Shown piece by piece: positions 7,722 through 19,500 of a stretch of DNA of 44,211 nt. Made by a program: the position numbers and the translations under genes. The notes under the pieces are model-generated. The model did no database searches, was not told where the DNA came from, and saw nothing but the letters and a program-made list of their open reading frames with translations. This DNA is from Bordetella parapertussis (GTDB lineage: Bacteria > Pseudomonadota > Gammaproteobacteria > Burkholderiales > SG8-41), in the NCBI GenBank assembly GCA_945864585.1, contig CAMBCF010000033.1, forward strand, positions 1 to 44,211, given 5' to 3'. How positions within the stretch are numbered: position 1 is the first letter of the stretch; the number at the start of each line of letters is the position of its first letter.

Positions 7722-7798
7722 CGTGAAGGGTGAAGAGTGAAGGGGTGCCCCACGCGGGTTTGACGTACCTCTTCACCCTTCACTTTTCACCCTTCACG
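7722..7798. repeat. Palindrome with arms built of GTGAAGG-type tandem repeats
   Basis: The left arm at 7722-7747 contains tandem GTGAAGG/GTGAAGA units. The right arm at 7771-7798 is its reverse complement; 22 of the outer 23 positions pair. The element lies between the tctC stop and the aconitase start, both on the plus strand. It has the same architecture as the element at 5354-5452, with a different repeat unit. A hairpin in the RNA is likely; no U-tract is present. Confidence 0.85.
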
Positions 7799-7808
7799 AT
7801 TTTTCAAC

Positions 7809-10478
<2,670 letters not shown>

Positions 10479-10502
10479 CCGCCCCGACCGATCTGCTCAA
10501 GC

Positions 10503-10593
10503 GGCCAGTTTCGCGATTTGTTGCAATCGCTGCGCCAGTGGGTGCTGTCGTTCCCGATACCGTTACGCAGTCTGTTTGCCGTGCATCCCGCAT
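10503..10593 (+). pseudogene. IS91/IS801-family transposase fragment
   Basis: The plus-strand frame through 10524-10590 reads QSLRQWVLSFPIPLRSLF followed by AVHPA. The segment RQWVLSFPxPLR is a recognisable landmark of IS91/IS801 (HUH, Y1/Y2) transposases. The fragment is cut at its right side exactly where the IS3-type terminal sequence begins (10594), and on the left it fades out about 25-40 bp after the aconitase stop. Only some 25-30 residues survive, so function is lost. Confidence 0.6.
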
Positions 10594-11067
10594 TGTAAAG
10601 TGGACCCCGGAGTCGAGACAATAATGCGGTGAGTTTAAGTTGTACATTCGACTTCATTCGCAGCTGGACGGCGCTGCCCCGGTTTTGCCCTTGCCTTAGC
10701 TTTTGTGGTTGATTCTGATTTCGCTTCTGCAGCTACTTGCATAGCGCCGTCGCATAGCGAAACAGATTTTTGGTTTGCCGTGCTGCCGAATTTATCCACA
10801 ATCAGCGCACCGCCGCCGACGGCTGTTTGATACACGGCGGCCGGCGTCTTCTGATCCAGCGACTGATGCGGGCGCTCGGTGTTGTAAAACGGGAAATATT
10901 TGGCCAGCCCTATCATCAGTTCTCCCATCGTGGCATAACCCTTCAAATACACGTCTTCATACTTGACGTTGCGCCACAGCCGCTCGACAAAGATGTTGTC
11001 AAAGACCCGTCCCCGGCCTCCATGCTGATGACGATACCTTCGCGGATGAGCACGCCGGTCCACTTTA
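10594..11067 (-). mobile_element. IS3-family insertion sequence remnant
   Basis: One end is a terminal repeat-like TGTAAAGTGGACCCC at 10594-10608, placed about 27 bp past the stop of a minus-strand IS3 OrfB fragment, as expected for an IS3 3' end. The other side ends at 11057-11067 in GGTCCACTTTA, the reverse complement of the first 11 bases after TG, immediately against an IS1380 fragment. OrfA and most of OrfB are missing, so this is a deleted derivative. Whether the right-hand 11-mer is a true terminus or a recombination product is unresolved. Confidence 0.65.
10635..11064 (-). pseudogene. IS3-family transposase (OrfB) C-terminal fragment, frameshifted
   Basis: The minus-strand frame reads GRVFDNIFVERLWRNVKYED then GYATMGELMIGLAKYFPFYN and TERPHQSLDQKTPAAVYQT, the end of the rve integrase core of IS3-type OrfB. 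The Glu of VERLWR is the last residue of the DDE triad; both Asp residues lie in the missing part. Upstream, the adjacent frame supplies WTGVLIREGIVISM. The two are joined if one base is restored near 11018-11020, so there is a single-base deletion. After VYQT there is an Ala/Lys-rich tail of about 60 residues to the stop at 10635. Not functional. Confidence 0.8.
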
Positions 11068-11307
11068 TCCGGAGGCGATCTGATAGATGCGTTGTTTGAG
11101 GATGTCGTGAAGGGTATGGGTGATGTAGCCGGGATGGCGGGTGTCGTCGATGGCCGCGCACACGCGTTCGGTCAGACCGATCTGACGGTCAACGCCTTTG
11201 AGCAACAGCGGCCCCAAGTCGGACGATAAGCCGCCACCGGCAAAATCAGCGCGGATGGTGCAGCCCGGAATCGAAGCAAAGCGAAGTTGTTCTGGCGTAG
11301 AATTCAT
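11065..11307 (-). pseudogene. IS1380-family transposase, N-terminal 80 residues only
   Basis: From ATG 11307 the minus strand reads MNSTPEQLRFASIPGCTIRA, then DFAGGGLSSDLGPLLLKGVD and RQIGLTERVCAAIDDTRHPG, the N terminus of IS1380 transposases (about 450 residues when complete). The frame is cut after QRIYQIASG by a TAA created at the junction with the IS3 remnant at 11067. In other members the sequence goes on with a Gly/Tyr-rich DGNDA segment. The catalytic part is lost. Confidence 0.8.
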
Positions 11308-11410
11308 GGTGGGCGAAGACCTGTTGGTGTTGACGAATGCGTTTCTTGATAACTCGCATTGTACCAATCACTTACGGTGTTCTTTGCCCTTTTTATGCAA
11401 AATTCGGGTT
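11308..11410 (-). mobile_element. Probable upstream/terminal region of the IS1380 remnant
   Basis: This A+T-rich stretch precedes the IS1380 start codon on the minus strand. It contains a TACAAT hexamer that could be a -10 box and, near 11386-11410, a CCCGAATTTTGCAT-like sequence that may be the terminal inverted repeat. The boundary is a guess because the other end of the element is gone. I see nothing recognisable between here and the waaF stop at 11536. Confidence 0.35.
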
Positions 11411-11535
11411 AGACAAATTCATATGAATTGTAAATTGGGACGGATTCCAGAAAGTAAAACATCGCATTAATTGGCCAGTAGCTTCGCTGCATCGGCGCAA
11501 CCGTGATCCCCTGCCATGATAAGCGGCTGTGCCGT

Positions 11536-12540
11536 TTAGCGCAGGGACGGCGCGTTTGACCACACCTGTTCCGGCGTCAGTTGCCGCATGCAGTTGAAAT
11601 GCCCCAGCGGACACTCGCGCTTGAAGCAGGGGCTGCATGCGATGTCGATCTTGATGATATTAGCCTTGTCCGAAAGGGGTGGCGTGAACGCCGGACTGCT
11701 GGAACCGTAGAGCGCCAATGTGGGGCGCCCGAGCGCCGCTGCGATGTGCATCAATCCCGAATCGTTGGTGACCACCAGCGCCGCGCCGCCGATTAAATCT
11801 ATCGCGTCTTCGAGCGATGTTTTACCGCACAGATTGACGCAGGCGCCGTCGCTGGCGCGTACGATGTCATCGCCGATGGCAACGTCTTTCGGCGAGCCGA
11901 TTAACCCTACTGCGTAACCTGCCTGTGCCGCCTGCCTGGCGAGCGCACCGAAGTAGGCGGCAGGCCAGCGCTTGGCCGGGCCGTATTCCGCACCGGGGCA
12001 AAATACCGCCAGCGGTTTATCATGATTAAGGTTTTGTTTTTTAATGAGTTTTTTTGAATTTTCCACATCGACAGATAACGCTGGCGCAGGCAACGGGCGC
12101 GGCAAAGCCGCGCCGCGATCCAGCGCGAGTACCGCGAAACGCTCCACCATTTTCGGCAATGCGCGCGGCTCGAGACGGCGCACGTCATTCAGCAAGCCGT
12201 AGCGCATTTCACCGCGAAAGCCGGTGCGCAACGGAATTCTCGCCAGCAGTGGAATCAATGCCGACTTCATTGAGTTCGGCAACACAATCGCCTGATCGTA
12301 ATGTTCGGCCTGCAGTTCGCGCGCCAGCCTCCGGCGCTCGGCGAATTTCAGTTCGCCGTGCCCGAAGCGCGCCACAATGCCACGGCGCACTTCGGGCATG
12401 CGCGCGAGCAGTGGCAGCGTCGACGGCGGGGCGAGCACATCGAGCGTGAGATTGGCGTGGCGCTGGTGCAGCAGCCTGAACATCGGCTGCGCCAGTACGG
12501 TGTCGCCGACCCAGGATGGGGCGACGATGAGAATTTTCAT
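11536..12540 (-). CDS. waaF: ADP-heptose:LPS heptosyltransferase II
   Basis: The 334-residue protein starts MKILIVAPSWVGDTVLAQPM, the classic N terminus of GT9 heptosyltransferases, and carries FCPGAEYGPAKRWPAAYF and VTNDSGLMHIAAALGRPT, the ADP-heptose-binding landmarks of WaaF. The C-terminal CSPCFKRECPLGHFNCM is also typical of WaaF. The enzyme adds the second L,D-heptose to the lipopolysaccharide inner core at the cytoplasmic face of the inner membrane. It is the last of four minus-strand genes (glnE, ilvE, CHCC zinc finger, waaF) in an order common in betaproteobacteria. Length is normal. Confidence 0.95.
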   Translation of the reverse strand: MKILIVAPSWVGDTVLAQPMFRLLHQRHANLTLDVLAPPSTLPLLARMPEVRRGIVARFGHGELKFAERRRLARELQAEHYDQAIVLPNSMKSALIPLLARIPLRTGFRGEMRYGLLNDVRRLEPRALPKMVERFAVLALDRGAALPRPLPAPALSVDVENSKKLIKKQNLNHDKPLAVFCPGAEYGPAKRWPAAYFGALARQAAQAGYAVGLIGSPKDVAIGDDIVRASDGACVNLCGKTSLEDAIDLIGGAALVVTNDSGLMHIAAALGRPTLALYGSSSPAFTPPLSDKANIIKIDIACSPCFKRECPLGHFNCMRQLTPEQVWSNAPSLR

Positions 12541-12587
12541 CGGGCGATTTAGCTATTAACGGGATAGGTAAATCCCGATTGTTGTGG

Positions 12588-12791
12588 CTAATGTCCAGCC
12601 TTCGCCGGCCCGCCCACCAGCGTGTAGGTTGTGCCACAATAAGGACACAGCGAGACACCGGTTTTTTCAATCGGCATGAACACGCGCGGATGCGCATTCC
12701 ACAGCAGCATCGCCGGTGTCGGGCAATGCAGCGGCAGATCAGCCGCGGTGACCTCGATGTGCCGTAATTTGTTGTCGGTTTGCTCCGTCAT
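12588..12791 (-). CDS. Zinc-finger domain-containing protein (zf-CHCC type)
   Basis: I start at ATG 12791 (MTEQTDNKLRHIEVTAADLP), giving 67 residues; the longer frame would run into ilvE. Zinc ligands are Cys23, His34, Cys49 and Cys52 (LHCPTP, NAHPRVF, CPYCGTTY). This matches the zf-CHCC family related to the mitochondrial complex I subunit NDUFS6. The role in bacteria is not established. It lies 7 bp after ilvE and 47 bp before waaF, the usual betaproteobacterial position, and is probably co-transcribed with them. Confidence 0.9.
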   Translation of the reverse strand: MTEQTDNKLRHIEVTAADLPLHCPTPAMLLWNAHPRVFMPIEKTGVSLCPYCGTTYTLVGGPAKAGH

Positions 12792-12798
12792 GCTGTGC

Positions 12799-13725
12799 TC
12801 AAGCCGCGATCGACGACAGCCAGCCGGCATGTTTTGGCGACCTGCCGTTTACGCAATCGAAAAATGCCTGCTGCAGCCTGGCGGTGAGCGGCCCGCGCTG
12901 TCCGTCGCCGATGGCGCGGCCATCGACTTCGCGTATGGGCGTGACTTCAGCCGCGGTGCCGGTAAAAAACGCCTCATCGGCAATATACAAATCATCGCGC
13001 GTAATACGTTTTGCGATCACCGTGTAACCCATGTCCTGCGCCAGCGTGATGATCGAATCGCGGGTGATACCGATCAGCGCGCTGGTCAATTCCGGCTCGT
13101 AAATTTTGCCGTCTTTGACCATGAACAAATTTTCGCCGGAGCCTTCAGCGACAAAACCATCCACATCCAGCAGCAGGCCTTCGTCGTAACCGTGTTCGGT
13201 GGCTTCGAGATTGGCGAGTATCGAGTTGGCGTAGGTGGCGGATACTTTGGCGCGGGTCATCGACACGTTGACATGATGCCGCGCGTAAGAGGAGGTTTTG
13301 ACGCGGATGCCTTTTTCAATGGCGTCGGCGCCGAGATACGCGCCCCACGGCCACGCCGCTATCGCCACATGCACGGTGTTGCCCTTGGGCGACACCCCCA
13401 TTTTCTCGGAACCGTAAAACGCAATCGGGCGCAGATAACACGACTCCAGCTTGTTGGCGCGCACCACTTCTTTTTGCGCTGCCATCAGAGTGTCGATGCT
13501 GTAGGGAATTTTCATCAAATAGATGTGCGCCGAGTTGAGCAGCCGCTGGGTGTGCTCTCGCAAGCGGAAAATTGCCGTGCCGCCGGCTGTGTTGTAGGCG
13601 CGCACGCCTTCGAATACCGCGAGGCCGTAGTGCAGCGAGTGCGTGAGCACGTGGGTGGTGGCATTGCGCCAAGGCACGAGTTTGCCGTCATACCAGATAT
13701 GCCCGTCACGATCCGCCATCGACAT
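12799..13725 (-). CDS. ilvE: Branched-chain amino acid aminotransferase
   Basis: The 308-residue protein shows fold-type IV PLP transaminase features: GHIWYDGKLVPWRNATTHV, LHYGLAVFEGVRAY, the PLP lysine in TRAKVSATYANS, and the phosphate-binding GFVAEGSGENLF and FFTGTAAEVTPI. It catalyses the last step of Ile, Leu and Val synthesis, and the reverse, using glutamate. AGGA stands before ATG 13725; an alternative ATG two codons later (13719) is also possible. The gene is followed after 7 bp by the CHCC zinc-finger gene and preceded by glnE at 50 bp. A C-terminal extension (GRSPKHAGWLSSIAA) is ordinary for the bacterial enzyme. Confidence 0.95.
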   Translation of the reverse strand: MSMADRDGHIWYDGKLVPWRNATTHVLTHSLHYGLAVFEGVRAYNTAGGTAIFRLREHTQRLLNSAHIYLMKIPYSIDTLMAAQKEVVRANKLESCYLRPIAFYGSEKMGVSPKGNTVHVAIAAWPWGAYLGADAIEKGIRVKTSSYARHHVNVSMTRAKVSATYANSILANLEATEHGYDEGLLLDVDGFVAEGSGENLFMVKDGKIYEPELTSALIGITRDSIITLAQDMGYTVIAKRITRDDLYIADEAFFTGTAAEVTPIREVDGRAIGDGQRGPLTARLQQAFFDCVNGRSPKHAGWLSSIAA

Positions 13726-13775
13726 GGTGCTGTTCCTGTGAAAACGTATGAAGTTGAGCGGCTATTTTAACGTAT

Positions 13776-16496
13776 TCACCGCGGCTTGCCGAATACGCCT
13801 CGCCACAAATCACATACTGCGGCGGCGTGCGCGGCGACCGGCGCGGCCGCCACCCGTGCGTAACGCTCGCCCTGTAAACGCAGCGTGTGCTGGGTTTGCC
13901 GCCACAGGCGATATGCCTGCTGCGCCGCGTGCGCGCCGGCTGCCGGGATCAATCCAATTTGCGCGGCCAGCTTCAACAACGCGAGGTTGCCGATATTGGC
14001 GGTGAGTTCGGGGTGTTCATGGGCATACCCCAGCACCAGATACTGCACCATAAACTCCACATCTACGATGCCGCCGCGTTCGTGCTTCACGTCATACAGA
14101 CCACTGCTGTTGGGATGCGCGGCATGTATTTTCTCGCGCATCGCGGCCACCTCGGCGCGCAGCGGCGCGCGCTCGCGCGGGCGGCGCAGGAGCGCGCTGC
14201 GTATCGCTTCAAATTGCGCGCCGACCGCGGGGTCACCCGCGACAAAACGCGCGCGGGTCAGCGCCTGATGCTCCCACACCCAGGCTTGCCGCTGCTGATA
14301 TTCGCGAAACGCCGTGACATTGCATGCCAGCAAACCGCTGTCGCCGTCGGGGCGCAGCCGCAGGTCGGCTTCGTACAGCAGTCCGGCGGCGGTGGTGCTG
14401 GCGAGCCAGGTGTTGATGCGCTGCGCCAGACGCGCATAATTTTCGACGGCCTCAGCGCCATCCGGCGCCTCATCATCGTATAGAAAAACCAGATCAAGAT
14501 CGGACGCATAGCCGAGTTCCTTGCCGCCGAGTTTACCGTAACCAATGACGGCGAAGGCGGGCGCCGGGCGCTGGCGCTGGCGCACGCCTTGCCACGCGAG
14601 GCGTACCGTTTCGGCCAGCACCACGCAGGCGAGATCGGACAAATGATCGCTCAGCGTTTCCAGCGGTAATGCGCCCGCGAGATCCTGTGCCACCAGGCGC
14701 AAGGTTTGCGCGTGCTTGAAGTGGCGCAGCACGTCCATCTGCCTTTCGCTGTCATCCTCGGCGTCGTTGATCGCGGCGCACAACAGCGCCGCCAGCGCCG
14801 GCCAGTCGGGCGGCGTGTGCAGCGCGCGCGGCTCGAGCAGTTCATCCAGCAGTATCGGGTATTGCGTCAGATACTGCGCCACCCACGGGCTGGCGCGCAG
14901 CAGCGCGGTGAGTTGGCTGCGTGCCTGCGGATACTCTTCAAGCAAGGCGAGATACGACTCGCGGCGGCTGATGGCTTCGAGAAATACCAGCAGCCGTTCC
15001 AGCGTTACATCGGCGTCGGCGTTGGCGCCGGCTGCCGCGCTTTCAATGGCGAGTGGCAGCAAACGGTCAAAGCGCGATTGGCTGGTGGCAGGCATTTGGC
15101 GGTAGCGCGCGGAATCGTGCAGGCGCGCGATGCGCGACTGCAACTCGGCGGCACGCTTAAAGCCGAGTGCGCCCAGACCGCCAGTGCACGCCGCCGCATC
15201 GCCGCTATGGGCCCATAACGGCGTCAGCGCATGTTGTGTGGCAGGCACCTGCGTGAACAAGGCATCGAAATGTCGTGCCACAGTGTCGCGATACCGGTTC
15301 AGGGCGCTGACGAAGGTAGCGTAGTCCGCGTAACCCATACTGCCGGCGATGCACTGTTGATTGTCCGGGTGCGCGGGCAGGGTGTGGGTTTGCTGATCAT
15401 CGAGGTATTGCAAACGGTGTTCCAGATTCCTCAGAAAAACATACACCGCTGCCAGTTCCGTGACGGCCGCCGCTGGCAGCAAACCGCGCTCGGCGACCAG
15501 CGCCAGCACCTCAAGCGTGGGCTGGCGGCGCAGTGCTGCATCGTGTCCGCCGCGTATCAACTGAAACACTTGCGCGATAAATTCGATTTCACGTATGCCG
15601 CCGCGGCCGAGCTTGATGTCGCCGGCACGGTCGCGGCGCTCGACCTCGCGGCGGATCTGCTGGTGCAGTTCGCGCATCGACGCAAACGCGCTGTAGTCGA
15701 GATGGCGGCGGTAGACAAACGGACGCACCAGCGCCATCAGCGCTTCCGCCTGCGTGCCGGCGGTTGCGCCATGGAGTGCGCGCGCCTTGATCCACGCATA
15801 ACGTTCCCACTCGCGTCCCTGCGTGATCAAATAATTTTCCAGCATGTCAAAGCTCACCGCGAGCGGTCCGCTGTCACCGTACGGCCGCAGACGCATATCG
15901 ACGCGGAATACGAAGCCGTCTTCGGTGATTTCCCCGAGGGCGGCGATCAGCGCGCGGCCTACGCGCGAGAAATATTCGTGGTTGCTCACCACCCGCGCGC
16001 CATCGGTATCACCGTCTTCGGGGTAGACGAAAACCAGATCGACGTCGGATGAAACATTGAGTTCCGCGCCGCCGAGTTTACCCATGCCGACCACGATCAT
16101 GTGCTGCGCTTCACCCGCGGCGTTGCGGGGCGTGCCGGTGCTGCCTGCAATATCCGCGGTGATCCATTCGAGCGCGGCATGAATGCTAAGTTCAGCAAGC
16201 CGTGTCATCGTCTGCGTGACTTCCGCCAGATCGGCCCAGCCGACGAGATCGCGCACGATGAGTGTGGCGAGGGTGCGGCGGCGCAGTTGGCGCAGCGCGC
16301 GATAAAACTCGGATTTATTACAGGTGGGCGCGCTGTTGAGGCGAACTGTGCAAGGTGCGCGCAGGTCTATATCTTCAAGCAGCTGCGGCGATGCAGTGAG
16401 CAGCCGCTCCAGATAACGGCTGAAATTTCGCGCGCGCTCGACAGCGGCGTCCACGCAAATTGCTTGCGGCGCGTTACTGGGTTGTTCGGGTTGCAA
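13776..16496 (-). CDS. glnE: Bifunctional glutamine synthetase adenylyltransferase/deadenylase
   Basis: The 906-residue product has the two nucleotidyltransferase domains of GlnE. The N-terminal (deadenylylating) one has VGMGKLGGAELNVSSDVDLV. The C-terminal (adenylylating) one has IGYGKLGGKELGYASDLDLV. Each is followed by its helical GlnE domain (DIKLGRGGIREIEFIAQ and YDVKHERGGIVDVEFMVQ). It adjusts glutamine synthetase activity to nitrogen status with PII. Length is slightly shorter than the E. coli enzyme. The start shown is a TTG; a GTG about 15 codons downstream is an alternative, so the N terminus is uncertain. It is divergent from yhdP across an A+T-rich 103 bp. Confidence 0.95.
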   Translation of the reverse strand: MQPEQPSNAPQAICVDAAVERARNFSRYLERLLTASPQLLEDIDLRAPCTVRLNSAPTCNKSEFYRALRQLRRRTLATLIVRDLVGWADLAEVTQTMTRLAELSIHAALEWITADIAGSTGTPRNAAGEAQHMIVVGMGKLGGAELNVSSDVDLVFVYPEDGDTDGARVVSNHEYFSRVGRALIAALGEITEDGFVFRVDMRLRPYGDSGPLAVSFDMLENYLITQGREWERYAWIKARALHGATAGTQAEALMALVRPFVYRRHLDYSAFASMRELHQQIRREVERRDRAGDIKLGRGGIREIEFIAQVFQLIRGGHDAALRRQPTLEVLALVAERGLLPAAAVTELAAVYVFLRNLEHRLQYLDDQQTHTLPAHPDNQQCIAGSMGYADYATFVSALNRYRDTVARHFDALFTQVPATQHALTPLWAHSGDAAACTGGLGALGFKRAAELQSRIARLHDSARYRQMPATSQSRFDRLLPLAIESAAAGANADADVTLERLLVFLEAISRRESYLALLEEYPQARSQLTALLRASPWVAQYLTQYPILLDELLEPRALHTPPDWPALAALLCAAINDAEDDSERQMDVLRHFKHAQTLRLVAQDLAGALPLETLSDHLSDLACVVLAETVRLAWQGVRQRQRPAPAFAVIGYGKLGGKELGYASDLDLVFLYDDEAPDGAEAVENYARLAQRINTWLASTTAAGLLYEADLRLRPDGDSGLLACNVTAFREYQQRQAWVWEHQALTRARFVAGDPAVGAQFEAIRSALLRRPRERAPLRAEVAAMREKIHAAHPNSSGLYDVKHERGGIVDVEFMVQYLVLGYAHEHPELTANIGNLALLKLAAQIGLIPAAGAHAAQQAYRLWRQTQHTLRLQGERYARVAAAPVAAHAAAVCDLWRGVFGKPR

Positions 16497-16599
16497 AACG
16501 CGGTAGAATCGTTAAGTTATTGTTTACTATTCATATTTTAACAGCCTCCGGATTTAAAAGGGTGACGCTCTGCTAACCATCAAGGCACTGACCGGCGGC
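16497..16599. promoter_or_regulatory. Divergent A+T-rich intergenic region between glnE and yhdP
   Basis: The two genes point away from each other, so this 103 bp must contain, or lie within, both promoters unless transcripts begin farther away. The part at 16510-16560 is much richer in A+T than its surroundings (for example TATTCATATTTTAAC). I cannot single out a convincing -35/-10 pair. Confidence 0.35.
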
Positions 16600-19500
16600 T
16601 TGGCACGGGTTCTGATGTGGCTTTGGCACAAGGCCGTATGGATCACCGTGGCGTGCGTGCTGCTGATTGCAGCCAGCGTGCTGGCATTGCGCTACTGGGT
16701 GCTGCCCAATGTCGACAGCTATCGCGACACCATCGCGCAGTCGGTGAGTAAGGCTGCCGGGCAGCGCGTCACGATAGGCAGCATGAGCGCCGATTGGGAA
16801 GGCCTGCGTCCGCGGCTGCGCCTGGGCGAGGTGGTGGTGTATGACAAAGCGGGCCGCGCCGCGCTGACTTTGCAGCGTGTGGACAGCACCTTGTCGTGGC
16901 TGTCGGTGGCGCTTTGGCGGCTGCATTTTCACGCGCTGGATTTTTACCAGCCGGCGCTGAGTATACGCCGCGACAAAATGGGCCTGATCTCGGTAGGCGG
17001 CATCGAGATGGGCGGCGACACCCATGAGGGCGGATTCTCCGACTGGGTGTTGAGCCAGCGTGATATTGAAATTCACAATGCCGCTATCGACTGGACCGAT
17101 GAAAAGCGCGGCGCCGCCACATTGCCCTTGCGCCAGGTGCGGCTGCATCTGGTGAATCGCGGCGAGCGCCATCGCTTTGGCTTGACCGCGCTGTCGCCGC
17201 AACATCTGGCGGGGCGGCTCGATTTGCGCGGTGATCTCAAGGGCAAGACGCTTAAAAATCCCGCCGACTGGAGCGGCCGCGTGTATGCGCAGGTGGATTA
17301 CGCGGACATCGCCGCGTGGCGCGCCTGGGTGCCGTTTCCGTTTGAGTTCAATCGCGGGGCGGGTGCGGTGCGCGCGTGGGCCACGATTCGCGATCTGACT
17401 TTGCTGGAAATGATCGCGGATGTGCGCCTGGCGGATGTGCGCACGCGGCTGGGCAAGGAACTGCCGGAACTGGACCTGTCGCTATTGAGCGGTCGCGTCA
17501 CCTGGAAAAGAACACCCACCAGCGTGGCGCTCGCGGCGCGGCAACTGGGTTTGACCACTGCCGGCAGTCTTACCTTGCAGCCCATGGATTTCAGCATCAA
17601 GCTGACGTCGGACAGCAAGGGCGAGCCGCTCGCGGGCGAGATCACCGCCAGCGCCATCGACATCGCGCCGCTGGCATCGCTGGCGGATCATTTGCCGCTG
17701 CATGCCGACCTGCGCAAGCGCCTGCTGGAACTGTCGCCGCGGGGCCGGCTGTCTGAAGTGGCTGCACAGTGGAACGGCGCTTTGCCGTCGCCGGCGAAAT
17801 ACAGCGCACGCGGCCGTTTCGAGACGCTCGCGGTCAAACGTGTGGGCGCACAGCCCGGCGTGCAAGGCGTCAGCGGCACCATCGATGCCAGTGAAAAAGG
17901 CGGCGCGCTGCAGCTGGCATCGCGGGCGATGACGCTCGACATGCCGAATCTGTTCAAGGAAATGCTCGAGTTCGACAATGTTACCGCGCAAGCCAGCTGG
18001 ACGCGGGACGCCAACGGTTTTTTGTTGAAGCTGGGCAACATCGCGTACGCCAATGCCGACATCGCGGGTAGCTTGCAGGGCTCATACCAAAGCGTGGCGG
18101 ACCAGCCGGGCGTCGCGGACATCAGCGGCAATCTCACACGCGCGGATGTGCGCCGCGTGGTGCGCTACCTGCCCTTGCCTTGGGGAGGCGGCGCGCGCGG
18201 CTGGCTGGAGAAAGCGTTTCTCGCCGGCAGCTCGAACGATTTGAAATTCCGCGTCAAAGGTAACTTGCGTGACTTTCCTTTCGAGAATGAGAAAACGGGA
18301 ACGTTTTTGGTGAGCGGCACGGTCACCGGCGGCACGCTGCATTACGGCGCCAACTGGCCCAACATTGAGCGCATCGAGTGCGCCGTGGCGTTTCGCGGCA
18401 AACGTATGGAGGTACTCGCACGGCAGGGTGCGGTGCAGGGCGTGCGGCTGTCCGCGGTGCGCGCGGAGATCCCCGATCTCAGCGGCGCGCGCGTGCTCGC
18501 CATTAGCGGCGATGCCGATGGCTCGACGCCGGAATTTTTGAAATTTATCGCGGCCAGCCCGGTGTCGGGCTATATCGGTCATTTCACCCAAGGCATGGAG
18601 GCTGACGGCGCCGGTAAACTCAACTTGCGTCTGGAGCTGCCCTTGCGCGATCCGGAGCGCACGCGGGTGGCGGGCACTTATCAAATGACGAGCAATCGTT
18701 TGCTGCTGGATGCTGCCATGCCGCCGCTGGAGCAGGTCACCGGAAAACTGGAATTTACCGAAGCGGGTGTCACTGTGCCGTCCGCCAACGCCACTTTTTT
18801 TGGCGGGCCGCTGACCATTTCAGGCAGCACCCAGCGCGATGGATCGATCCGCATGAATCTGCAAGGGCGCGTCAATAGCGACAGCGTGCGGCGGGCCGGC
18901 GGGCCGGCGTGGCTGGCGCATGTGCGCGGCGCAGCGGATTGGCACGGCACGGTCTCCGTGCGCAATAAAACCGTGGACCTGGTGGTGGAATCCAGCTTGC
19001 AGGGACTGGCGTTGAATTTACCTGCGCCGTTTGTCAAAACCGCGGCCGAAGCGGTGCCGTTGCGGCTGGAGCGGCGTTTTCTGAGCAACGCGCGGGATCA
19101 GTTCGCACTCAGTTATGGCGACCTCATCAGTGTGCGCTTCATCCGCCATGCCGAAGGCAAGCGCAACGTGATTGACCGCGGCATGGTGCGCTTGGGCGGC
19201 GGTGCGACGGCCGAGCCGGAGCGCAAAGGCATCCACGTGAGCGGCAGTCTCAAATCGCTTAATCTCGATGGCTGGCTCAAGCTGGCCGGTGCGGGGCCGG
19301 GCGAAGTCGGCTACACGCTGGCCAGCATCGACGTGAAGCTGGGTGAAATCGAAGTACATGACCGCAAGTTCGGCGAAATTGCGATCACTACGCAAAACAT
19401 CTCCGCGGATACGACGCGTTACCGTCTGACCGGTCGCGATATCGATGGCACGGCCGACTGGACGCCGCTGGGCCGCGGCAAGCTGATGGCGCGCCTGCAG

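Noticed and set aside
12676-13770. 364-codon plus-strand ORF opposite ilvE
   Set aside because: ilvE on the minus strand has every transaminase landmark; this is its shadow.
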